Below are positions 7,950 to 17,507 of a stretch of DNA of 57,046 nt, one piece after another (within the stretch, counting starts at the first letter, position 1; every line of letters starts with the position of its first letter). Made by a program: the position numbers and the translations under genes. The notes under the pieces were generated by a model, which saw only the letters and a list, made by a program, of their open reading frames with translations, was not told the DNA's origin and made no database searches. The stretch comes from an uncultured bacterium (GTDB lineage: Bacteria; Bacillota; Clostridia; Lachnospirales; Lachnospiraceae). The DNA lies in assembly GCA_905215155.1 (NCBI GenBank), contig CAJMPJ010000018.1, positions 1 to 57,046 of the forward strand, read 5' to 3'.

Positions 7950-9275
7950 TCATGGTTTAAATGTTTCACTCTCTGTTTCGATCCTTTGCTTGTTAGCCGC
8001 AAGCACAAACGGAATGTAAACCACAAACGCCAGAAGGATACAGATGATCTGGGTGACTGCGGCTCCGATGCTCCCGCCGGAGCAAAGGAACGCCATGAGT
8101 CCGGGCGGTGTGGTCCAAGGTGCATTTACTACCATTCTACCTGCAAAACCAAGGTTTGTCATTGCATAGGCAAAGGTGGCTGATACTGCCGGTGCAATCA
8201 TGAACGGAATGGCCATGATCGGGTTCATAACAATAGGAAGACCAAAGATAAGCGGCTCATTGATATTAAAAAATGCACAGGGAAGAGCCAGCTTTGCAAT
8301 GGCCTTATAATCCGCTCTCTTTGAAAATATCATGATGGCAATGATAAGGCCGCCTGTAATGCCTGCTCCGGTCACAGTAGAAAAGCAGGACATAAACGGG
8401 GTATTGATGATATTGGGTATGGCGGCACCTGCTGCATAAGCCGTTTCGTTTTCTGCAAAGGCCGCCAGCAGAATGGGCTCGTAAACCGCTTTTGTCACCT
8501 GGGTCCCATGCAGACCGAAGGACCATAAAAGTGTGGTAATGAAAATCAGGGTTATGTATCCGGGGAAACTCGTTAAAATATTGGATAACGGCTTCTGGAT
8601 AAAGGCTGTAATGGCATGAAACAGGGACATTCCTGTAATCATTTCAAACACCATGCCAGCGCCTGAAATGATGATAATGGTGATCAGGGACGGAAACAGG
8701 ATGGTAAAGGACCTTGCCACGTTAGGAGGTACACTGTCGGGCATACGAATCTCCAGTTTTCCGCTTTTTACCAGTCTGCAGTAGATTTCTGCTGCCGCAA
8801 GGGAAGCAAACATGCCCACGAACAATCCCTGTGCATTGGTATACATTCTGGACAGAACGTTGGCCACCACGACCTCGCTTCCGTCAGCTGCTTTTCCTGT
8901 TTCGGAAAAAGCACAGAGGGAAATATAAGCGCCCAGAGCCACCACCGGCAGGGCCTTATCCGTGATTCCGTAATGTTCCCCCAACTCCATGGCGATCAGG
9001 ATCACACAGCCAATGGCAATGAAGTTCATGGTTCCATAGTTTGCCGCTGTAAACATGGGATTCAGTTTTCCCAGAAAGCTCATTCCGGGAACATTGGCAA
9101 GGCTGAAGTAGCCTGGCGTGGTGCTGCAGATAACATTTGAAAAAAGAGTGCAGAACGAACCAATGATAATAATAGGCAGCAGGCTCATAAATGCATTTTT
9201 AATGGCTGCCAGATGTCTTTGTGTCTGCATGACGCCTGCGGCCGCAAGCAGACCGTTCATTAATTTTTCTTTCAT
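7950..9275 (-). CDS. PTS lactose/cellobiose-type EIIC permease
   Basis: The protein has about 441 residues from the AUG at 9275, chosen because GGAGG lies five bases upstream. In-frame AUGs at 9293 and 9287 have poorer sites. It is the sugar-translocating membrane subunit with about ten transmembrane helices. The family markers are SFGLHGTQVTKAVYEPILLA and NINEPLIFGLPIVMNP, the latter around the substrate-binding glutamate. With the EIIA and EIIB genes downstream it forms a complete cellobiose-type PTS. It is the first gene of the operon and faces a divergent GH1 gene across a 400-bp regulatory gap. Confidence 0.94.
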   Translation of the reverse strand: MKEKLMNGLLAAAGVMQTQRHLAAIKNAFMSLLPIIIIGSFCTLFSNVICSTTPGYFSLANVPGMSFLGKLNPMFTAANYGTMNFIAIGCVILIAMELGEHYGITDKALPVVALGAYISLCAFSETGKAADGSEVVVANVLSRMYTNAQGLFVGMFASLAAAEIYCRLVKSGKLEIRMPDSVPPNVARSFTILFPSLITIIIISGAGMVFEMITGMSLFHAITAFIQKPLSNILTSFPGYITLIFITTLLWSFGLHGTQVTKAVYEPILLAAFAENETAYAAGAAIPNIINTPFMSCFSTVTGAGITGGLIIAIMIFSKRADYKAIAKLALPCAFFNINEPLIFGLPIVMNPIMAIPFMIAPAVSATFAYAMTNLGFAGRMVVNAPWTTPPGLMAFLCSGGSIGAAVTQIICILLAFVVYIPFVLAANKQRIETESETFKP

Positions 9276-9440
9276 CTTCTCCTCCATCTCCACCGTCTTT
9301 TACGGTCATTATTTTAGGGACCTAAGAGTCTTTCTTTAAGCCCTCCCCACTTTTCACGCACCAATGTAGATGCTCTGCAAAACTCACGGTTTTTATTGTG
9401 CATGATTACTGCTTTCCATGGTTTTACAAGCATTTATTTG

Positions 9441-9507
9441 TGCGTATTTACATGGTACCATACTTTTTTTCAGAACTCCATGTTGTCTTTTTCCAATTTC
9501 ATAATGG
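9441..9507 (-). promoter_or_regulatory. Shared regulatory module upstream of PTS operon
   Basis: A plus-strand read begins TGCGTATTTACATGGTACCA and continues with GAACT at offset 32 and TTTTTCCA at offset 47. The same elements at the same offsets occur at 13273-13339 upstream of the PRD regulator gene, and 18 of the first 20 bases match. In both places the served gene starts about 150 bp away on the minus strand. ATGGTACCAT inside the first element is a perfect palindrome. This is probably the binding site and promoter used by the PRD regulator. The rest of the 9276-9674 gap also holds a 12-bp inverted repeat, TTTTTCCAATTT/AAATTGGAAAAA (9488-9499, 9549-9560). Confidence 0.7.
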
Positions 9508-9659
9508 CATTTTTTTCTTCTCTTATCAAAGAAACAACCACCACGATTAAATTGGAAAAACTGTGCTTTGAGATTATTTTTCAGCTTTGTTATAATCTTT
9601 TTATAACCGCTACCCGGATTGTTTGTTTACTGGAGTCCGGTTTTCACTTCAATTTATAA

Positions 9660-11156
<1,497 letters not shown>

Positions 11157-11162
11157 CGGCGG

Positions 11163-11208
11163 AAAAACAGAGGATGCACCAACGATGGCTGGGCACCCTC
11201 TGTTTTTT
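11163..11208. terminator. Bidirectional intrinsic terminator
   Basis: An AAAAACAGAGG...CCTCTGTTTTT stem with minor internal mismatch lies between the convergent GH1 and PRD regulator genes. It has T-rich ends on both strands. Confidence 0.8.
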
Positions 11209-11211
11209 ATT

Positions 11212-13125
11212 TCACAGCACCTTTGGAAGCTGTGCTTCGATATCACTCATGGCTTCGATAAACGCATCATAATCCTGTTTCTTTACCAGATCCTGTATCT
11301 GCCTCTGATTTAAGAGAAAAGCGGCGGTCATCTGGTAAAAACGCTGCAGCTCTGCGCTGGTATGATCCTTATTGGCAATGGAGACCAGAAAAACGGCCCG
11401 CACCTTCTGGCCGCCCCAGTCCACCGGTTCATCAAGAATCCCAACACAGACAAAGGTCTCCTTGCTGATGGCCTTATATACATGAGGCATTGCCACCATG
11501 TTGCCAAAGGCGGTCATTGCCAGGGATTCCCGTTTCAGCACAGAAGCATAAAATTCCTCCGGCAGTTTCTTTTTCTCCATAACAAACCGGCACATGCAGC
11601 GCAGGACCTCCTCCTTGGTCTGCAGCTTCAAATGAGGCAGAAACAGATCCCGTTCATAATAATTCCGAACGGAAGCGCCTTTGTGGAAAGCGAGCGCCTT
11701 TTTTACATTGATGATGTCTTTGTCATCCAGAAAATACTGGACCTCCAATATGGGAAGGGGAACAGGAATGGTAATAGGAACGGTGGTAAAGATATAATCA
11801 TAGTTTGAAAAATCTACTTTATAAAGGCTTCCCACGTCACAGGCTGTGATAGTTTCAATATAATCATGAAAGAAATTCTGGTATTTATACTGAAGAAGCT
11901 TTGCACTTCCCCGTCCGGAGGAACAGACCAGAAGTATATTTTTCTTCTGGATTTCTGTTTTCTTCCGTTCCAGGGCCAGAGCAAAAGCAAAGGCAAAATA
12001 TGCGATTTCATCTTCCGATAAAAGGACATGAAAATGTTCGTTTATGACCGTGACCGCATTACAGGCCATAGTATAGGAAAGGCAGAACTTTTCCTTTACA
12101 TCCCTAAGAAGAGGATTTTTTAAGTTCATATCATATTTGATGCGGACGCTTAACGGCACCAAATGCTGGCACAAAAGCATACGCAGCTCCAAATCACTGC
12201 GGAAATCAAATTTAAACAGATCATACACCCGGTCCAGCATGACGGTCACAAGATCATTGATTTCCTGGGTAATGATTATGTTCTGGTCCGATTCGTCGGC
12301 ATGATAAATCATCTTTTTCCCAGCCAGATGTATGGCTATGTACACGATCTCGGTTTCCGGAAAGGTGATGTGAAAGGCGGACTCCAGCCGCCCGACGATC
12401 TCTTTTGCGATCTGATATTCCAGCCTTCCGTTTAAATTTTCCATCGGTTCCTCCGGCATGGGCACATAATGGCATTCCATGATCCGGCTGATGGCGATGT
12501 ATAAATGGACCACAAGATTCTGATAGGCCGCTCCGGTAATGAAAAAATCATTGCTTTTTAACACTTCAAAAACACATACCGCGATCTCATCCATACTTTG
12601 ATTGCCCTTGTGCAGCCGTTTGCCGGAAAAGGATGCAATGCACAATCTGGCATCAAACTCTCTGCCCTCCAGCCGTATCCCATAATTGGGTTTCCGTATG
12701 ATTTTAATATTAAATTTATTTAAGTAATTTTCCACCTCTTTTAAATCTGCGGTTAATGTCCTCTTTGAGATATACAGGCTGTCACTTAACTCGTCAAGCT
12801 TTACATAGGAAGTGCTGTTAAATAAATATTCCAGCAAATACTGGATCCGTTCCTCTGACGTTTCCGGCAGGTACTCATTGGTACTATTGGTGTATAATTT
12901 ACGCTTAAAAGCATCAAATGCTTCCTGATCCGATACATTTAAATAATACCCAACTCCATACTTTGAAAGAATCAATGCCCCATACGGCTCAATCTCCTGA
13001 TTCATTTCTTTTAACAGGTTTCGGATCGTCTTCGTACCGACATGCATCTGTTCTGCAAGATTTTCTGCCGTATAATATACTCCATCTGACAATATATTGA
13101 GGATCTGCTTCATCCGTCTGTCCAT
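11212..13125 (-). CDS. PRD-containing PTS transcriptional regulator (LicR/BglG-type)
   Basis: The 637-residue protein has the order expected of LicR/MtlR-type activators. An N-terminal winged helix (about 1-60) is followed by a second Mga-type helix-turn-helix (about 90-150), two PTS regulation domains (about 190-405), an EIIB-like domain opening LLVCSSGRGSAKLL, and a C-terminal EIIA-like domain containing MPHVYK with the expected histidine. Phosphorylation of the PRD and EII-like sites by the PTS tunes its activity. It presumably controls the neighbouring PTS operon, because an almost identical 67-bp module lies upstream of both. No RNA-binding CAT domain is seen, so it is a DNA-binding regulator rather than an antiterminator. 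Confidence 0.92.
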   Translation of the reverse strand: MDRRMKQILNILSDGVYYTAENLAEQMHVGTKTIRNLLKEMNQEIEPYGALILSKYGVGYYLNVSDQEAFDAFKRKLYTNSTNEYLPETSEERIQYLLEYLFNSTSYVKLDELSDSLYISKRTLTADLKEVENYLNKFNIKIIRKPNYGIRLEGREFDARLCIASFSGKRLHKGNQSMDEIAVCVFEVLKSNDFFITGAAYQNLVVHLYIAISRIMECHYVPMPEEPMENLNGRLEYQIAKEIVGRLESAFHITFPETEIVYIAIHLAGKKMIYHADESDQNIIITQEINDLVTVMLDRVYDLFKFDFRSDLELRMLLCQHLVPLSVRIKYDMNLKNPLLRDVKEKFCLSYTMACNAVTVINEHFHVLLSEDEIAYFAFAFALALERKKTEIQKKNILLVCSSGRGSAKLLQYKYQNFFHDYIETITACDVGSLYKVDFSNYDYIFTTVPITIPVPLPILEVQYFLDDKDIINVKKALAFHKGASVRNYYERDLFLPHLKLQTKEEVLRCMCRFVMEKKKLPEEFYASVLKRESLAMTAFGNMVAMPHVYKAISKETFVCVGILDEPVDWGGQKVRAVFLVSIANKDHTSAELQRFYQMTAAFLLNQRQIQDLVKKQDYDAFIEAMSDIEAQLPKVL

Positions 13126-13272
13126 ATATACTCACTCCTATCTACCCATGCCAGTCTTATTTAATATATGGTATCACTTATCCGAATTCATAATTTCCAA
13201 TATACGCAAATCGTTCTGGTCAGATTTTTGTTTGTTATATACTTTTTTTCTTTCTTATTTTAATATTTTTTA

Positions 13273-13339
13273 TGCATATTTACATGATACCACAGTCCAA
13301 TTGTGAACTAAATGAATCTTTTTTCCATTTTTAATGTGG
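13273..13339 (-). promoter_or_regulatory. Shared regulatory module upstream of PRD regulator
   Basis: This is the second copy of the module at 9441-9507. It has TGCATATTTACATGATACCA, GAACT at offset 32, TTTTTCCA at offset 47 and TGG at offset 64. It lies 148 bp upstream of the regulator start and implies autoregulation. The remaining 13340-13591 gap shows only a hairpin (13510-13542). Confidence 0.7.
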
Positions 13340-13509
13340 TAATTTCTTCTTGCCTGGCAAAGGCTTTGAACCACAAAACAAGCAGATAAAAAGCAGAGTG
13401 TTTGGATGGATGTTTCCGTAAAGACAAAAATCAGATAGACGCACCGTAAACAAAGAGGTTCCTGCGGGTCAAACAGAAGACATTGGAAAATTTGGAGGGA
13501 AAGAACCGA

Positions 13510-13542
13510 ACCAGTTCTCCCTCATCAAGCGGGAGAACTGGT
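13510..13542. terminator. Stem-loop downstream of nitroreductase gene
   Basis: A perfect 12-bp stem, ACCAGTTCTCCC/GGGAGAACTGGT, has a 9-base loop. It is placed as a terminator for the minus-strand nitroreductase gene, but no U tract follows, so the role is uncertain. Confidence 0.5.
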
Positions 13543-13591
13543 AGAAATGCTTAAATATAGGCAGAAAAAAGAATATTCCAAATAAGCTGGA

Positions 13592-14125
13592 TTAGAACTG
13601 TTCTTTGCGGACAGAGGACAGATTTATATCCTCCTCCGTATAAGGTGCTTTTTCTTCGGCCTTCCGGCCCAGAGCCAGAATGTTCAATACTCCATAGTAT
13701 TCCGGAATATGAAGTACCTTCCGGACCTCTGCTTCAGAATCAGCCGAATCACTCCGGCGGTTCCGGATCTGGATCCAAACGGAGCCTAAGGAAAGGCTTT
13801 CTGCCTCCAGCATCATCATGGCTGCCGCAATGGATGCATCTTCCACCCACACATCACTTTTGCGGGTATCTGCGATCACCGCAATGGCACAGGGCGCAGT
13901 ATCTAATGCCACAGTTCCCATATTTTTGCAGTTCTTTAAGGCTTTAATGGTCTCACGGTTCTCTACGAGAATCAGTTCCACCGGTCTTTTATTTTTAGAG
14001 GAGGGGGCCAGAAGGCCGGCTTTTAAAATTTTCTCCACCTCTTCTCCGGTAAGTTTTTCTTCTGTAAATTTACGGATGGATCTTCTGCATTTCATCACTT
14101 CTAACATTTCGTTGGACATTTCCAT
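13592..14125 (-). CDS. Nitroreductase-family FMN protein
   Basis: The protein has about 177 residues from the AUG at 14125, which has AAAAGGAG seven bases upstream. The frame extends six codons further, but the ribosome binding site lies within that extension. CRRSIRKFTEE at the start is the FMN phosphate-binding signature of the family. APSSKNKRPVELILV and the GSVWIQIRNRR and GVLNILALGRKAEEKAP segments follow. These homodimers use NAD(P)H to reduce nitro, quinone or enone compounds. The protein is at the short end of the family. It faces a small plus-strand gene and is not in an evident operon. Confidence 0.9.
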   Translation of the reverse strand: MEMSNEMLEVMKCRRSIRKFTEEKLTGEEVEKILKAGLLAPSSKNKRPVELILVENRETIKALKNCKNMGTVALDTAPCAIAVIADTRKSDVWVEDASIAAAMMMLEAESLSLGSVWIQIRNRRSDSADSEAEVRKVLHIPEYYGVLNILALGRKAEEKAPYTEEDINLSSVRKEQF

Positions 14126-14212
14126 TTTCATTCTCCTTTTCATTTTCTGTTATTTTCACTTTGTGTGAACGCATTTTTAAACTTCTTGTTTCAGTTTCAT
14201 TCTTACCGGATC

Positions 14213-14494
14213 ATGGCATTTCTGCCTGCTCCCAGTGTCAGTATCCTCACGGACCGTGTTGCCTATGCCGATTCTGCCAATCAGTTTTTAAATATGGGAG
14301 ATTCCAGCAACATTGGTGATCAGACCCGGTTCGTCATCTCCAATATGACTCAAATCCTTGACCACAAGGGCAATGCCATCCCCCTTCCCTCCCTTCGCCC
14401 CGGTCAAATGGTTCGTGTGGAATACGGAGATTTTCAGAGCCCCATGATCCCGCCGCAAACTCCGGCGTATCTCATTCAATTACTGAGTGATTAA
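14213..14494 (+). CDS. Small OB-like hypothetical protein, possibly 5'-truncated
   Basis: This stretch of 93 residues starts at the AUG at 14213; a GUG at 14165 in the same frame is an alternative. Neither has a good ribosome binding site. The core TRFVISNMTQILDHKGNAIPLPSLRPGQMVRVEYG resembles the OB-like domains of several Gram-positive secreted or lipoproteins ('...T.I.D..G..I....L..G..V.V.Y'). No signal peptide is present. A perfect convergent terminator follows it, which supports a genuine transcription unit. It could be the tail of a once longer gene that lost its front. No function is assigned. Confidence 0.55.
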   Translation: MAFLPAPSVSILTDRVAYADSANQFLNMGDSSNIGDQTRFVISNMTQILDHKGNAIPLPSLRPGQMVRVEYGDFQSPMIPPQTPAYLIQLLSD

Positions 14495-14510
14495 ATTTCC
14501 TGTGAGATCA

Positions 14511-14548
14511 AAAAGACTTACCGGCACAGCACTGACGGTAAGTCTTTT
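14511..14548. terminator. Bidirectional intrinsic terminator
   Basis: A perfect 13-bp stem, AAAAGACTTACCG/CGGTAAGTCTTTT, has a 12-base loop. It lies between the convergent OB-like and YitT genes and ends in T runs on both strands. Confidence 0.85.
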
Positions 14549-14566
14549 AAAAAACAGCGTTATCCT

Positions 14567-15391
14567 TTATTCCACATCAAAGCCTCTTCCGATGATGCTG
14601 TTGCTTCTGCTGGCGCAGATGAAGCTGTCGTCATGAAAAGATTTTACATAATCTCTTATGGCGATCAGCTCCTGCTGGTTCACCACAGACTGAATGAGCA
14701 TTTTTTTCTTCACATTGGAGGTGTCCATTCCCTGAATGAAGGTGGCTCCCCGGTTCAATTCTTTCTGAATGAACTGGGTGATCTCCAGATACTGGTCTGA
14801 CATGATGCTCACATTATAATATTTTTCAAATCCTATGATCAGCTTATCCGTCACGGCACTCTGAATAAAGGTGCAGATCAGGGAATAAATGATCATCGTA
14901 ACGTTACCGTATATGATGGAGGAACCAATGACAACGGAATTAATGACCATATAATAGGTACCCACAGAAATACCTTTTTTCTCCTTTAGATACAAGGCAA
15001 CAATGGATTCCGGTCCGTTGGCTACCCGCTGCTTCATAATGATACCGCCGGCGATTCCTCCCACGACTCCGCCGCTGACTGCTGCTGCAATAGGGTCCGT
15101 TTCAAGCATCGGCAAATACCGGTTGACAAGCCCAACATAAAAAGTAAACATAAAATAACTGAATCCTGCATAAAAAATCTGCTTTTTATTATAGCTGAAA
15201 AACGACCAGATAAAAATCGGCAAAGCCATAATCACCAGCAGCAGCTGGACATCTGCTCCCGTGAGCTGATTGATGACCGCCGCAAGACCCCCCAGTCCTG
15301 TCGCGACCAAATGATTGGCATTTAATATCTGGCAATAAGCACATGCAGAAATAAACTGCCCCACTGCGATCCAAAATAGCTTCTTCTTCAT
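14567..15391 (-). CDS. YitT-family membrane protein (DUF2179)
   Basis: The protein has about 274 residues from the AUG at 15391 (AGGAG seven bases upstream; the frame extends five codons further). It has about five to six transmembrane segments containing the NANHLVATGLGGLAAVINQLTG motif, then a C-terminal cytosolic DUF2179 domain (about 195-274) with FIQKELNRGATFIQGMDTSN. The family is widespread in Firmicutes and its transport role is not established. The front residues are unusually short of the typical N-terminal basic region. The gene is single, with about 275 bp of AT-rich sequence upstream. Confidence 0.9.
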   Translation of the reverse strand: MKKKLFWIAVGQFISACAYCQILNANHLVATGLGGLAAVINQLTGADVQLLLVIMALPIFIWSFFSYNKKQIFYAGFSYFMFTFYVGLVNRYLPMLETDPIAAAVSGGVVGGIAGGIIMKQRVANGPESIVALYLKEKKGISVGTYYMVINSVVIGSSIIYGNVTMIIYSLICTFIQSAVTDKLIIGFEKYYNVSIMSDQYLEITQFIQKELNRGATFIQGMDTSNVKKKMLIQSVVNQQELIAIRDYVKSFHDDSFICASRSNSIIGRGFDVE

Positions 15392-15667
15392 TGCTGCTCT
15401 CCTCATATAGTACCTATATTCTGTTTTTGTCTCCTGTACCTTCTACCTATACATCGCCATAATTATATAGATTTCGTACCACTTACGCAACAACATCTAT
15501 TTCGTATTTTTTTAACTATTTTCTATTTATATGAGAAAAGCAGCTTACATTTTCGGAACAATTCATATATTGTTTTTAAATATATGCAAAAACGCATGGA
15601 TTCTTCGTTATAAAAAACAAAAAACCGAGACGTATACCCTTTTAAATTTGTGAATATTGTCAATCCA

Positions 15668-16708
15668 TCAACATTCTACAAAATCCCCTCGTTTTTCCAC
15701 GATCTCATAGCCGATGGAGGAGACCCTTTTCCTCAGGCAGGCATTACATTCTGCGGCTTCTTCTCCTGTACAGATCTTATTATCATAAAGCTCATACTTT
15801 TTGCGCACTCCGATAGGGGAAAGATTGGGCATCAGCACATTGGAACCGGATAAAATTCCTTTTTCCCTTCCCTTAGGGTCCAGAGTCCCAAGAGCTGTGG
15901 TGGAGGGGAGAAGGGCATTGGGGAGCATAAGCCTTAAAATTCCGATGAGGAATAAGGTCAAATCAACACTTCCCGCCGGAAATTCTCCAAACGGCGTGTC
16001 CTTATGAGGAATAAACGGTCCGATTCCCACCATATGAGGAGACAGTTCTCTGATAAATGCCAGATCCTCGGCAAGGCACTGGGCGGTCTGATAAGGGGAA
16101 CCTACCATAAATCCTGTCCCAACCTGATAACCGATCTTTTTTAAATTTCTCAGACATTCTTTCCGGTTTTCCAAAGACAGGGAAGAAGGATGAAGTTTGG
16201 AGTAATGAAGCTCATCTGCGGTCTCATGGCGGAGAAGGAAGCGGTTTGCTCCGGCTTCAAAATATTTCAAGTACTGGTCATAGGTCTTTTCTCCGATGGA
16301 AAGGGTGATGGCACAATCCGGATACCCCTTGCGAATGGACGCAATAATGTCTGTCATGATCTCATCGGTATAATAGGGGTCTTCTCCTCCCTGCAGTACA
16401 AAGGTACGGAATCCCAGCCCATATCCGCTTTCACAGCAGGAAAGAATCTCCTCCTTACTCAGACGGTACCGGTCCGCATGCTGGTTCCCTCTTCTGATTC
16501 CGCAGTAAAAGCAGTCATTCTTGCAGTAATTGGTAAATTCAATCAGACCCCTGATATAAACTTCCTTTTCAAAATATTTTTCACTATAGGTTCTTGCCAG
16601 GGAAAATAAATAATCGCTTGTCTCCTGGTCGTAATGTTCTAACAGATCAATGAATTCATCCTTAGATAGGTTATGTGTCTGATACAGTTTATCAATTATG
16701 TGTTTCAT
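15668..16708 (-). CDS. hydE: [FeFe]-hydrogenase maturase HydE (radical SAM)
   Basis: This 346-residue radical SAM enzyme has the cluster motif CKNDCFYC at Cys62, Cys66 and Cys69 inside RGLIEFTNYCKNDCFYCGIRRGN, which is typical of HydE. HydE works with HydG and HydF to build the diiron part of the H-cluster. The C-terminal pattern C-x7-C-x2-C (CTGEEAAECNAC) matches the second, non-essential cluster site known in some HydE proteins. AAGGAG lies upstream of the AUG. No hydF, hydG or hydrogenase gene is nearby, so those must be encoded elsewhere. PylB-like relatives exist, but the overall sequence favours HydE. Confidence 0.92.
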   Translation of the reverse strand: MKHIIDKLYQTHNLSKDEFIDLLEHYDQETSDYLFSLARTYSEKYFEKEVYIRGLIEFTNYCKNDCFYCGIRRGNQHADRYRLSKEEILSCCESGYGLGFRTFVLQGGEDPYYTDEIMTDIIASIRKGYPDCAITLSIGEKTYDQYLKYFEAGANRFLLRHETADELHYSKLHPSSLSLENRKECLRNLKKIGYQVGTGFMVGSPYQTAQCLAEDLAFIRELSPHMVGIGPFIPHKDTPFGEFPAGSVDLTLFLIGILRLMLPNALLPSTTALGTLDPKGREKGILSGSNVLMPNLSPIGVRKKYELYDNKICTGEEAAECNACLRKRVSSIGYEIVEKRGDFVEC

Positions 16709-16823
16709 ATTCTGAGCTCCTTGTCATAGAAGAATGGTATGTTTATACTACCATTTTATAGGCCGTAGGGAAAGAGATATTTTGCTTGTACTTTAATTGG
16801 TAATTGTGGAACGGTCTTCCATA

Positions 16824-17507
16824 CTACTCATCCAAATACCTTTTTAATTCGGCTACCAGAATATGCATGGTTGTACCCGGATCATATTCGGATGGCTTCA
16901 TATTATTAAAATCAAATTCTCCCATTCTTCTCTTGGCATTTTTTATGGCAGTATTCACACCATCATAGGTATCCAACATACGATATATGTCTGAATAGTT
17001 TTTTTTATATTGACCATTCCCTAAGTGATAATGTTTAAATATTTCATCTAATTTTTCACACCATTGATCTCGATGCAATGCAACATCACTATAATGGAAA
17101 TGAAGATAAGCCCAATATTCAAAGGATTGGTTACTCCATGCAATTTTATATTCCTTTTTCAAGCCTTCAAAAATGGCCTGGTCAAAGTCCTCAAAATCAT
17201 CTTTATCAAACACTACCCAAACGTTCTGATAAATTATTTTTGCTCTACTTACCAACTCATCCGCTTTTTCAATCAGTTTGCAGGTTGAACAGCCTTCGCC
17301 GCTTATGTCTATGATTGGGATTTCAACGACATCAACATTTCCGCCCATCTTATCTTCAATCAGTTGTATAATACCACGTAGATACAACGGTTCCGTTTTT
17401 TCTCCTTCTGTTACAATAAGGTATGAATTAGCCTTGGGCTGCTTATATCCATATTCACGTTTTTTTCTTTCTTTTCTTCTTTTTTTAAATAAATCATCAC
17501 TTCCCAC
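16824..17507 (-). CDS. rloB: RloB-family Toprim-like protein of a putative abortive-infection pair
   Basis: This 227-residue protein reads as RloB/AbiLii. A basic N-terminus (KKRRKERKKREYG) is followed by YLIVTEGEKTEPLYLRG (Glu34/Glu36), then VWVVFDKDDFEDFDQA with acidic pairs, then WSNQSFEYWAYLHF. The glutamate plus DxD layout resembles Toprim nuclease sites. Start is a GUG directly after the TAA of the upstream ATPase gene, with AGGTGA before it, so the two are coupled. RloB proteins accompany AAA ATPases in lactococcal AbiL and at restriction loci. The region is distinctly AT-rich compared with its neighbours, which suggests transfer. A defence role is inferred. Confidence 0.82.
   Translation of the reverse strand: MGSDDLFKKRRKERKKREYGYKQPKANSYLIVTEGEKTEPLYLRGIIQLIEDKMGGNVDVVEIPIIDISGEGCSTCKLIEKADELVSRAKIIYQNVWVVFDKDDFEDFDQAIFEGLKKEYKIAWSNQSFEYWAYLHFHYSDVALHRDQWCEKLDEIFKHYHLGNGQYKKNYSDIYRMLDTYDGVNTAIKNAKRRMGEFDFNNMKPSEYDPGTTMHILVAELKRYLDE

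Noticed and set aside
7703..8125. A 140-codon frame overlapping the EIIC gene
   Set aside because: Its first 61 codons lie on the same strand within EIIC in another frame. The well-placed ribosome binding site supports only the last 79 codons.
13159..13178. Third copy of the PTS/regulator operator (TTTAATATATGGTATCA)
   Set aside because: It resembles the motif only with a two-base insertion and lacks the second element at offset 47.
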